A stretch of DNA of 35,660 nucleotides from Lachnospiraceae bacterium (GTDB lineage: Bacteria; Bacillota; Clostridia; Lachnospirales; Lachnospiraceae). Position 1 is the first letter of the stretch; every line of letters starts with the position of its first letter. A program made the position numbers and the translations under genes. Shown here piece by piece: positions 26,135-33,056 of this stretch. The stretch is taken from contig JAUNPZ010000021.1 of the NCBI GenBank assembly GCA_030536455.1, forward strand, positions 1-35,660, given 5' to 3'. The notes beneath the pieces are model-generated. The model was not told the origin of the DNA. It searched no databases and saw only the letters and a list, made by a program, of their open reading frames with translations.

Positions 26135-26796
26135 TCTAATCGCCTCAATTCCTGATAGATACATTCATATTGATTTCCATAGCTCTGATTTCTATGAAAA
26201 TGGCCAAAATACCACCGGCGGAAGTCGGTCCGCTCTGCGATTTCATCCAGATACCGGTTGAAGGAATCCGTCTCATCCGTCAGGTCTCTTTCCTGAATCA
26301 GTTGGAGAGGTGCCGTATGGGTCAGCATGAAATCTGCCTTCCAGCCCGCCCCGGCAAGCGCCGCCGTTCCGTTCCTGCACTCCTCCAGTGTAGGTGCCTC
26401 TTCCTTCTGCCAGATATCCGGATGCCTCCGGATATAGCCATTTCCGGAAAAGCCGCCCCCCATCAGCCAGATTTTCCTGCCATCTATATGCAAAATCTGT
26501 CCCCGCAGTGCATGATAAATTCCCCGGCCCATACGGTGGACGCGGATTCCGTTCCAGTACGTCAGGGGCAGCTGATTCAGCGCGCGGAAGTCCTCGTGGT
26601 TCCCGTCAATCAGCAGAATCTGCGGAGCGTACTGCTCCAGCTCATGCAGGAACCAGAACCGTCCATTTTCCAAACTCCAGTCATTCGCCATATCGCCGAG
26701 GCATATGACCAGATCCCCAAGCTGAAGCTTCTGCAAAAGTCCGGCCGATGTCCTGTTTTCTCTGGTCAGGTGCCAGTCACTCGTTACATAAATCAT
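26131..26796 (-). CDS. Calcineurin-like metallophosphoesterase
   Basis: A 221-residue cytoplasmic phosphoesterase (PF00149 type). The motifs occur in order: SDWHL near the N-terminus, CLGDMAND, IDGNHEDF, MLTHTAP and YFGHFHRNQ, giving the dinuclear metal site. The ATG at 26796 follows AGGAGC and lies 8 nt after the permease stop. Its stop is fused to the PHP start. A hydrolase in the same transcript as the importer, followed by a second one of a different fold, suggests stepwise breakdown of an imported phosphodiester or phosphomonoester; that is inference. The alternative is a housekeeping nucleotide phosphatase that happens to share the transcript. Confidence 0.88.
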   Translation of the reverse strand: MIYVTSDWHLTRENRTSAGLLQKLQLGDLVICLGDMANDWSLENGRFWFLHELEQYAPQILLIDGNHEDFRALNQLPLTYWNGIRVHRMGRGIYHALRGQILHIDGRKIWLMGGGFSGNGYIRRHPDIWQKEEAPTLEECRNGTAALAGAGWKADFMLTHTAPLQLIQERDLTDETDSFNRYLDEIAERTDFRRWYFGHFHRNQSYGNQYECIYQELRRLD

Positions 26797-26804
26797 AATG
26801 GCTC

Positions 26805-27632
26805 CTAATTCTTCATACCAGAGGTAGCGATGCCTCCGATAATATACTTCTGCAGCACCATAAATACCAGCAGAACCGGGATAATGGACATGCAGGAACC
26901 GGCAATAATCGACGGCCAGTCTACTCCATTATTACCGATATAATTGCGGATTGCAATCTGAATCGTATAATTTTTTTGCTTATTTAAGACAACCATAGGC
27001 AGAATATAATCATTCCACCGCCACATAAATGAGAAAATCGTCAGAATCAGGGTACTTGTCTTCGCCAGTGGAAGCATGATACGGGTAAAGATATAGATTT
27101 CCCCCGCTCCGTCAATCCGTGCCGCCTCCACAATATCCATCGGCATGGATACGAAAAACTGACGGTATAAGAAGATGCCGGTGGTGGACGCGACAACCGG
27201 CAGGATAACGCCCCAGATATTATTATAGAGATGGGTAGCCAGAATGATATCAAATTTCGGAATCATCTGCACTTCTCCCGGCACCAGAGTACCCACGATA
27301 AAATACAGGAAAATATATTGGCTCCACTTAAAATCTTTTCTGTAGACCGCAAGTGCATAGCCGGCCATACCGCAGATTGCCAATGTAATTACCGTACTCA
27401 TCACCGCAATAAAAAAGCTGTTCTGCACATACTGCATAAAACCTTTGCGAAGCACTTTTTCATAGTTTGCAATTGAAAACTGCTGTGGAAAAAAATGCAG
27501 CGGATATGCAAACAGTTCTCCCTCTCCTTTGAATGAACTCATAAACAGCCAAATAATCGGGAATATCACAAGAAGGGTGATTAAAAAAGCTAACACAAAC
27601 AAAGGCATACTATATTTTTTCTTTTTAATCAT
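26805..27632 (-). CDS. Sugar-type ABC transporter permease, MalG/UgpE type
   Basis: A 275-residue CUT1 permease with about six membrane segments (PLFVLAFLITLLVIFPIIWL first). The cytoplasmic EAA loop reads IVEAARIDGAGEIYIFTRIM, and the end is QKYIIGGIATSGMKN. The ATG at 27632 overlaps the preceding permease stop by 8 nt, so they are coupled. Together with the 27625-28509 permease and the 28620-29990 lipoprotein it forms an importer lacking its own ATPase. Two phosphoesterase genes follow at once. Confidence 0.92.
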   Translation of the reverse strand: MIKKKKYSMPLFVLAFLITLLVIFPIIWLFMSSFKGEGELFAYPLHFFPQQFSIANYEKVLRKGFMQYVQNSFFIAVMSTVITLAICGMAGYALAVYRKDFKWSQYIFLYFIVGTLVPGEVQMIPKFDIILATHLYNNIWGVILPVVASTTGIFLYRQFFVSMPMDIVEAARIDGAGEIYIFTRIMLPLAKTSTLILTIFSFMWRWNDYILPMVVLNKQKNYTIQIAIRNYIGNNGVDWPSIIAGSCMSIIPVLLVFMVLQKYIIGGIATSGMKN

Positions 27633-28509
27633 TGTCGTCTCCTCCGTTCGTAAACTTAAACTGAACCAAGGCTATCGCCAAAAACACAACCATCGCAAGA
27701 ACGGAAATGGCAGAAGCATACCCATTTTTTCCGGAATTAAAGCCCTGCTCATAAATATACTGCAGAATAAATGTAGTCGAACTGCCCGGACCGCCGCGCG
27801 TCACACCCTGTACAACTGCATATTCTTTCAGTAAATCATTGGTAGACAGCATCAGTACAAGGAATGTTTCCGGCGCAATCATAGGGATGGTAATGTGAAG
27901 AAAGGACTGCCATCTATCCGCACCGTCTATCGAAGCCGCTTCATAAAGTTCCTTGGGAACGTTGTTGATAGCCCCAATAAAAATCAGCATAAAATACCCC
28001 AGGGAAGCCCAGTTTGAAGCAATTGAAATCACCGTTTCTGCCAAAACCGGATTCATGGACCATTCCAGAGCGGTTCCGCCCAGCTTCTGAATCATAAAAT
28101 TAATCAGGCCATATTCTTGTCCAAACATCCAGTTTATCGTGATACCTACAATTAACGAAGAAAGCAGCACCGGAATGTATAAACCGGCCCGGAAAAAGGT
28201 CCGGCATCGCAGCCGTTTGGAAGTCAAAAGCACAGCCGTGCCAAGAGGGAGAAGAACCTTGAACGGAACATTAACCAACGTATACAGCAGCGTCCGCAGC
28301 ATAGCCGCATAAAAATCACGGTCCTGCAAAACCTTTACATAATTCTTCAGCCCGATAAAATTCATTGTGTAAATTCCGTCATAGTCTGTAAGCGAATACC
28401 AAAATGACATGACCAGAGGCACAAAGAAATAAACCGTGTACAAAATGAATGCCGGTGCCAACAGAAACAGGAATGCACCTATTCGGGTATTTCGTACTCC
28501 TTTTTTCAT
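27625..28509 (-). CDS. Sugar-type ABC transporter permease, MalF/UgpA type
   Basis: About 294 residues from the ATG at 28509 (MKKGVRNTRIGAFLFLLAPA); longer in-frame starts would run into the intercistronic hairpin. It has six hydrophobic segments, the EAA loop ELYEAASIDGADRWQSFLHI at about 205-225, and the GVTRGGPGSSTTFILQYIYE stretch of this subfamily. AAAGGTG lies about 11 nt before the start. It partners the next permease. The sequence does not separate glycerol-3-phosphate-type (UgpA) from plain sugar permeases. Confidence 0.9.
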   Translation of the reverse strand: MKKGVRNTRIGAFLFLLAPAFILYTVYFFVPLVMSFWYSLTDYDGIYTMNFIGLKNYVKVLQDRDFYAAMLRTLLYTLVNVPFKVLLPLGTAVLLTSKRLRCRTFFRAGLYIPVLLSSLIVGITINWMFGQEYGLINFMIQKLGGTALEWSMNPVLAETVISIASNWASLGYFMLIFIGAINNVPKELYEAASIDGADRWQSFLHITIPMIAPETFLVLMLSTNDLLKEYAVVQGVTRGGPGSSTTFILQYIYEQGFNSGKNGYASAISVLAMVVFLAIALVQFKFTNGGDDND

Positions 28510-28544
28510 ATGTTTACATACACCTTTCTTTATCAGAACAATTC

Positions 28545-28572
28545 GACGGACAGTCCATACAAACTGCCCGTC
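28545..28572 (-). other. Intercistronic stem-loop after the binding-protein gene
   Basis: On the minus strand, GACGGGCAGT pairs with ACTGTCCGTC (one G-T pair) around an 8-nt loop, in the 110-nt gap between the lipoprotein stop and the permease ATG. No strong U-run follows. It probably stabilises the 3' end of the binding-protein mRNA. Confidence 0.55.
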
Positions 28573-28619
28573 AAAATGCTTCATATTCTATCCTTTGATT
28601 CTAACCTGACGCCGGGCAA

Positions 28620-29990
28620 TTAATATTTCATAGCCCATCCGGACGCTTCGCTAAGCTGCTTTGCAAAATCATCCAGTGCTTCCTGTGCTGTCATCTCGCC
28701 AGCAACTGCACGGCTCATATTGGTACGATATCCATCCTCCGTGTAATTACGCCATCCAGAAAGCTCATCCTGAATATAAGCATCCGCACATTTGTCATAC
28801 TCAGAAGAGAAAATCTTCTGATTTTCCACATCTGCTTCTGCATCAGGCGTATACTCCACATTCTTTAAAGTAGAAATCTGCTTGCTGTTATTTGCATAAA
28901 TCTGATAATTTGCCTCATCATAAAACCAGTTGAGGAAATCAAAAGCCAGTTCCTGGTCAGCCGCCTTCTTCGGAATACAGAGGGCGCTGCCGCCGCTGAT
29001 TGCAGACGCTTCCTTTCCAACTGGAGAAGTCATAATGCCCCATTCAAACGAAGAGATGTTCTTCTTGTATTTCTCATACTGCCAGGTACCGGAACAGTAC
29101 ATGGCAACATCGCCATTCTGGAAATAATCCGATGGGTTATCGGTAGACGCATTTGCCCAGATTGCCTTTGGCATCGTGCCGTCATCATTTAATCCGATAA
29201 AAAAGTTCAGCGCCTCCACGCTTTCCGGGGAATTTACATTTACTTCGTAAGCATCGCCATTCTTCGTCACCATGCTACCGCCGAAAGAATACATAAAATT
29301 ATCATAACGTGCACGAGAGAAATCAACTGCCATACCATACTTCACACCCGTTTCCGCCTGAACCTTCTTCACATTCTCAGCCGCCTGCTCCCAGCTCCAA
29401 GCCTCCTTCGGGTCAGTCGGAACCGTAATACCGGCCTTCTCAAACAAATCTTTGTTATAATAAACACAGGTAACCGTCGCATTACGAGGAAGACCAGTTA
29501 CCGTGGTGCTTGCATAAGCCTGTCCAAGCAGCTGCAGGGCATTGTCCTTAAAAATAGACGTATCAAAGTTTTTGCCATCAAACTCAACAAAGAACTCCGG
29601 ATGAGCCTGATGAAGTCCGGTGGAAAGCACGATATCCGGCACATCTCCCTGCTTATCCATAACTGCAAATTTGGTTGTCTGGTCATCATAAGGAATAATC
29701 AATTCCTCGACCGTATTTCCCGTCTCTTCTGCCCAGGTCTGTAATGCAACATGCAGCGGGTCACTGTCAGACGGTTCTTCCGACAACAGTACATTCAGGG
29801 TACCAGACGCTTTCGCTTCTTCCGTCTGCGGTTCGCTTTCTGCCGCACCTGTAGTTGTTCCTGCTGCAGTTGTCTCTGCGGCAGTACTTCCCGCAGCACC
29901 TGTAGATTCATTGGACGGCGCAGTACCACATCCAGCCATGCTGACAGCCATCATAGCAGCCAGCGTTGCACAAAGCCATTTCTTTTTCAT
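28620..29990 (-). CDS. Sugar-type ABC transporter solute-binding lipoprotein
   Basis: A 456-residue extracellular lipoprotein with lipobox SMAGC (Cys 21), a Thr/Ala/Glu linker to about residue 60, and a MalE/UgpB-like domain (LNVLLSEEPSDSDPLHVALQ, CVYYNKDLFEKAGITVP, WSWEQAAENVKKVQ, YFQNGDVAMYCSGTWQYEKY, FDFLNWFYDEANYQIY). TGGAGG precedes the ATG at 29990. It is the first gene of an operon with two permeases and two phosphoesterases, under a promoter with three TTTACA-like repeats. The ligand may therefore be a phosphorylated polyol or sugar, but no diagnostic ligand residues were identified. Confidence 0.9.
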   Translation of the reverse strand: MKKKWLCATLAAMMAVSMAGCGTAPSNESTGAAGSTAAETTAAGTTTGAAESEPQTEEAKASGTLNVLLSEEPSDSDPLHVALQTWAEETGNTVEELIIPYDDQTTKFAVMDKQGDVPDIVLSTGLHQAHPEFFVEFDGKNFDTSIFKDNALQLLGQAYASTTVTGLPRNATVTCVYYNKDLFEKAGITVPTDPKEAWSWEQAAENVKKVQAETGVKYGMAVDFSRARYDNFMYSFGGSMVTKNGDAYEVNVNSPESVEALNFFIGLNDDGTMPKAIWANASTDNPSDYFQNGDVAMYCSGTWQYEKYKKNISSFEWGIMTSPVGKEASAISGGSALCIPKKAADQELAFDFLNWFYDEANYQIYANNSKQISTLKNVEYTPDAEADVENQKIFSSEYDKCADAYIQDELSGWRNYTEDGYRTNMSRAVAGEMTAQEALDDFAKQLSEASGWAMKY

Positions 29991-30025
29991 TTTTTGATTC
30001 CTCCAAATATTGTCATACTTTCTTT

Positions 30026-30039
30026 CGATAGGTCTATCG
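30026..30039 (-). promoter_or_regulatory. Palindromic operator candidate at the start of the phosphoester ABC operon
   Basis: The minus strand reads CGATAGACCTATCG, two perfect 6-bp arms around a 2-bp centre. It begins about 14 bp downstream of the TATAAT, just past the predicted start, where a bound repressor would block transcription. No regulator gene is adjacent. Confidence 0.45.
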
Positions 30040-30052
30040 CAAATCCAAAAGC

Positions 30053-30118
30053 ATTATAATTCAAATCAAGTACTGCTTCCAGCAAATGGGGGTAATTTTT
30101 ATGTAAAGCATATGTAAA
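30053..30118 (-). promoter_or_regulatory. Promoter with three 11-bp-spaced TTTACA-like repeats (PhoP/PhoB-box-like)
   Basis: On the minus strand TTTACA (30118-30113), TTTACA (30107-30102) and ATTACC (30096-30091) recur at exactly 11 bp. A perfect TATAAT is at 30058-30053, but the -35 position (TGGAAG) is poor, as expected for an activated promoter. Repeats of TT-A-CA at one helical turn are the Bacillus PhoP site pattern. Phosphate control is an inference supported by the phosphoesterase genes downstream. Confidence 0.5.
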
Positions 30119-30148
30119 CGATTTCATTGGTATACTCATTTCAAACGT

Positions 30149-30222
30149 AAAAAAACTCCGCTACGTTTTTCCAAGGCTGCAAATTTCCTTCTGCGCGCCT
30201 TCGCTTCCGTTGCCGAGTTTTT
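30149..30222 (-). terminator. Probable terminator of the capA-like gene
   Basis: On the minus strand AAAAACTC pairs with GAGTTTTT and continues, with two mismatches, as GGCAACG with CGTAGCG. The 3' arm runs into seven T. The loop is long (about 45 nt). It begins 18 nt past the stop at 30240. Confidence 0.55.
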
Positions 30223-30239
30223 CTGTAATTTTATATTTT

Positions 30240-31505
30240 TTATTCCGTTCCATCCACCGGCTTCAACGTTCCCGTCTCATCCACCGCCACTCCATAGGAA
30301 ATGGATTCCAGATACCGGAACAGCTCCTGCCGCTTCGCCTCATCCGTTACCTCTCTGGTGTAACCCGCGCCGGAAACTGCCGGAATGACCGATAAGCTGG
30401 TCTTCTCTCCATCCCACTCTGCCTTTAACAGCACCGTCCTCGGAATGCTGCTTCCAAACACAAAGTTTCCCAGACTGTAGACAATGGGCTTTCCCTGGTA
30501 ATACTCCACTCCCTGAAGCACATGGGGATGGCTTCCGATTACCAGATCCGCTCCCGCATCGATGAACTGGCGGGCAAGCTGGCGCTGGTAGTCCTTTGGC
30601 CGTTCCTCCCGCTCCACACCCCAGTGCACATACACCACCAGGTAATCGCAGGCCTCCTTCCCTTTCCGGATTTCCTCCAGGAGAATGGCCGGGTCATAGA
30701 CTGCAAGCATACCGGGGGACGATTTGGACGCCGCCCAGTCCGCAACCGGAATCACCCTGGTTGCTCCTAAGAATCCAACCGTCTTTTCCCCAATCAGCGT
30801 CTGGTAAAGTTCTTTTGCCCGATCCAGATTTTCACCGGCTCCCACATAAGGAATCCCGGCTTCATCCAGCGTCTTTCCGGTATCCAGAAGGGCGTCTATG
30901 CCGAAATCCAGCGCATGATTGTTCGCCAGCGTCACCAGGTCAATCCCCATCTCCTTCAGAATCGACACCTTCTCCGGCGGAAGCCGGAAGGTAAACTGCT
31001 TATCCGGCGCCGCCGTTCCCCGGTTACTGAATGGAAACTCCTGATTCACCATAAAAAGGTCTGCTTCCTTTGCCGCCTCGCGCAGGCTTTCTCCCACCAC
31101 TCCCTGGATTCCGCCGCCGCTTTGGTAAGCGTTCAGCACATGGTCAGACAGCAGCACATCTCCGGCGAACGCCAGAGTAATGGAAGCGCCGCCTGGATTT
31201 CTGCCGCCATCCAGATTTTCCGGCGCATGCTGCTGTTCCGGTACACTCTGCTGTTCCGGCCCATTCGGCTGTTCCGGCGAATCCGAGGAGGCCGGTTCCA
31301 TCGTTTCACTTTGAATCGAAAGCATGGTTGATTCTTCTTCCGTTTTTTCCATTTTTTCCGTCCTCTGCCTCCGGCCGGCTGCCGCCCACCCGGCCAGAAA
31401 AACCGCCGCCAATAACAGGAATATCACGCAGACAAGGCCCAAAATCCAGCGTTTTCCGTCTCGTTTTTTTCTGCTTTTTCCTTTCATCTGTTTCATCCTC
31501 ATCAT
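30240..31505 (-). CDS. CapA-like membrane-anchored metallophosphatase-fold protein
   Basis: A 421-residue protein of the bacterial CapA/PGA_cap family (PF09587), linked in Bacillus to poly-gamma-glutamate capsule export and anchoring. A basic N-terminus precedes one membrane segment at about residues 21-45 (WILGLVCVIFLLLAAVFLAG). A Gln/Pro/Glu-rich linker with PEQ repeats extends to about 105. The catalytic-fold domain has LAFAGDVLLSDH, NNHALDFG, VYVHWGVEREERP, IGSHPHVLQGVEYYQGKP and YSLGNFVFGS. It is probably outside-facing. No capB or capC gene is nearby, so the link to a capsule is weak. The ATG at 31505 follows GGAGCGG. It has its own promoter. Confidence 0.88.
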   Translation of the reverse strand: MMRMKQMKGKSRKKRDGKRWILGLVCVIFLLLAAVFLAGWAAAGRRQRTEKMEKTEEESTMLSIQSETMEPASSDSPEQPNGPEQQSVPEQQHAPENLDGGRNPGGASITLAFAGDVLLSDHVLNAYQSGGGIQGVVGESLREAAKEADLFMVNQEFPFSNRGTAAPDKQFTFRLPPEKVSILKEMGIDLVTLANNHALDFGIDALLDTGKTLDEAGIPYVGAGENLDRAKELYQTLIGEKTVGFLGATRVIPVADWAASKSSPGMLAVYDPAILLEEIRKGKEACDYLVVYVHWGVEREERPKDYQRQLARQFIDAGADLVIGSHPHVLQGVEYYQGKPIVYSLGNFVFGSSIPRTVLLKAEWDGEKTSLSVIPAVSGAGYTREVTDEAKRQELFRYLESISYGVAVDETGTLKPVDGTE

Positions 31506-31536
31506 AACCGCTCCGTATCTGATTATTCACATATGA

Positions 31537-31565
31537 ATTGTACCATGAGATTCCTTTCTCCGCAA
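31537..31565 (-). promoter_or_regulatory. Promoter of the capA-like gene
   Basis: On the minus strand, TTGCGG (31565-31560) and TACAAT (31542-31537) are 17 bp apart, about 30 nt before the ATG. Confidence 0.6.
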
Positions 31566-31594
31566 TTTAAAAGAACGCCCTTGCAAAGCGATTC

Positions 31595-31622
31595 CCGGAG
31601 CATGTTTGAACATTCACTCCGG
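31595..31622 (-). other. Hairpin between the degV-like and capA-like genes
   Basis: CCGGAG with CTCCGG plus an inner ATGTT with AACAT form an imperfect stem with a 2-nt apex. No U-run follows on either strand. The rest of the 31566-31738 gap is a pyrimidine-rich (plus-strand) tract, and I see no further signal in it. Confidence 0.45.
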
Positions 31623-31738
31623 ACCCTGCGCAGACGTTCCTGCATTTCTGTTCTTCTTTTTTCTCTGCTTTCTTTTTTCTTTCCTGTTCCTTTTTTCCGC
31701 TCCCTTCTCCTCCGGATTGGAAGCTCCTCCCGATGCGT

Positions 31739-32575
31739 TTAAAACGCAATGACGATTCCGCCGTCATTTGCATAGACGGTGGCCACGCCGGCGGTCTCCG
31801 TAATCACCACTTCCTTAAAGCTGCCCCGCTTCTCCATTTCCTTCTTCACAAGCTCTGCGCGCTCCGGGCAGTTGCAGTGGGCGATTACCAGCGTTCGTTC
31901 CCTGGTGTCCTCCACGGAGCGGAATGCATGGTCGCACATCCGCTGCAGCGCCTTGGTGATGCCCCTGGCCTGGTCAATCTTTACAATCACGCCCTTGTCC
32001 CCGGCCATCACCGGCTTGATATTCAGCGTGGTTGCAAAAAATGCCTGCAGCCCGCTTAACCGTCCGTTCTTTCTCAGGATATCCAGGGACTCCAGCACAA
32101 AATACGTCTTCATATCATCCCGGTAAGCCGCCGCCTGGTTCTCAATCTCCTCAAAGGTCATGCCCTGCTCGCATAAATCACGGATATACAGCGCCAGGTT
32201 CAGTTCCCCGGCCGATGCGGAATGCGAACTGAACACACAGATATTCTTGTGTCCGTATTCCTCCTCGTAAAGCTGCTTTCCAAGAACCGCGCTGTTATAG
32301 GTTCCGCTCAGATGCTCGGACAGACAGATGACAAAGATATTCTCCTCCGGACAGTTGTATGCTTCCTTAAAGCTTTCCGGGGACGGACAGGCTGTCTTCG
32401 GGCACTCCGGGCTGCTCTTCATCAACCGGATAAAGCTTTTCTGGTCAAATGACTCGTCATCCACCACCATATCCGCGCCAACCTGCAAGGTCAGTGGCAC
32501 CACCTGAAAATGCGGGTCCTTCTTCAGATCCTCGGTTAAATCAATGCAGCTGTCTCCAATAATTTTATATGTCAT
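31739..32575 (-). CDS. DegV family fatty-acid-binding protein
   Basis: A 278-residue cytoplasmic DegV protein (PF02645). Members bind a fatty acid and, in Firmicutes, present it to fatty acid kinase (FakB role). Family motifs are visible: IIGDSCIDLTEDL at the N-terminus, VVPLTLQVGADMVVDDESF, PKTACPSPESFKEAY (Thr-x-x-Pro-Ser ligand site), VICLSEHLSGTYNSA, VFSSHSASAGE and LNIKPVMAGDKGVI. GGAGG precedes the ATG. No FakA gene is present here. It has a near-consensus promoter and lies divergent from the small membrane-peptide gene. Confidence 0.93.
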   Translation of the reverse strand: MTYKIIGDSCIDLTEDLKKDPHFQVVPLTLQVGADMVVDDESFDQKSFIRLMKSSPECPKTACPSPESFKEAYNCPEENIFVICLSEHLSGTYNSAVLGKQLYEEEYGHKNICVFSSHSASAGELNLALYIRDLCEQGMTFEEIENQAAAYRDDMKTYFVLESLDILRKNGRLSGLQAFFATTLNIKPVMAGDKGVIVKIDQARGITKALQRMCDHAFRSVEDTRERTLVIAHCNCPERAELVKKEMEKRGSFKEVVITETAGVATVYANDGGIVIAF

Positions 32576-32622
32576 AATGTGCCTCCATTTAATTCCATAT
32601 CATGTAGTTTCGATTACTACTT

Positions 32623-32651
32623 ATTATAACATCATCTTTTTGCATTTTCAA
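32623..32651 (-). promoter_or_regulatory. degV-like gene promoter
   Basis: On the minus strand, TTGAAA (32651-32646) and TATAAT (32628-32623) are 17 bp apart, about 50 nt before the ATG at 32575. Confidence 0.75.
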
Positions 32652-32653
32652 TC

Positions 32654-32682
32654 TTTTCATACCAGTTTTTCTGTGTTATACT
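32654..32682 (+). promoter_or_regulatory. Promoter of the small membrane-peptide gene
   Basis: TTTTCA (32654-32659) and TATACT (32677-32682) are 17 bp apart. It is back to back with the degV-like promoter, only 2 bp separating the two -35 hexamers. Confidence 0.6.
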
Positions 32683-32765
32683 AACAGATAATGATAAATG
32701 GCGTGTTCTCTCTGTCGGTTCGAAGGGGCAGGGAAACGCACATGCCAGGACAAGGAGATGAGTCC

Positions 32766-32894
32766 ATGGGATTTTTAATCGCATTCTTCGGCTCCATCAT
32801 CCTTCTGGTTCTTTTTGTAGTAGCCGTTACCGTCTCAACAGTATCCAGCTGCCTTGGCGCGATTGCGGATGATTTGAATGAGGACAAGGGCTGA
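32766..32894 (+). CDS. Small single-pass membrane peptide, unknown function
   Basis: A 42-residue reading frame starting at an ATG 7 nt after AAGGAGA. The longer frame from 32691 begins within a few bases of the predicted start and has no ribosome site. The peptide has one hydrophobic segment (LIAFFGSIILLVLFVVAVTV, residues 3-22 or so), then SSCLGAIADDLNEDKG, an acidic tail. It has its own promoter upstream and a strong bidirectional terminator downstream, so it looks like a real transcription unit. I do not recognise the family. It could be a small regulator of a membrane protein. Confidence 0.6.
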   Translation: MGFLIAFFGSIILLVLFVVAVTVSTVSSCLGAIADDLNEDKG

Positions 32895-32959
32895 CAGCCG
32901 CAGAAGGAATCGGAAGGCCGGAAGACAGAAGAGGATGGCAGGCTGATATTTCATGCAGC

Positions 32960-33027
32960 AAAAAAGAGGAAACTGCTTTGCCCGCAGCCGGGTAATCCGG
33001 CGCCGGCTTTACAGCTTCCTCTTTTTC
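32960..33027. terminator. Bidirectional terminator between the small-peptide gene and htpG
   Basis: AAAAAGAGGAA pairs with TTCCTCTTTTT, and an inner AGCCGG with CCGGCT extends the structure. It lies between convergent genes with A/T runs on both flanks, so it ends both. The rest of 32895-33056 holds nothing else I can see. Confidence 0.8.
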
Positions 33028-33056
33028 TCTGTCTTTACATTCTTCCAGTCTCTTTA

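Noticed and set aside
30240..31505. Capsule biosynthesis operon around the CapA-like gene
   Set aside because: No capB, capC or other capsule gene is adjacent; the gene has its own promoter and terminator.
31623..31735. Polypyrimidine tract as a special regulatory signal
   Set aside because: Pyrimidine/purine strand bias is common in these intergenic regions, and no repeat, dyad or promoter is embedded in it.
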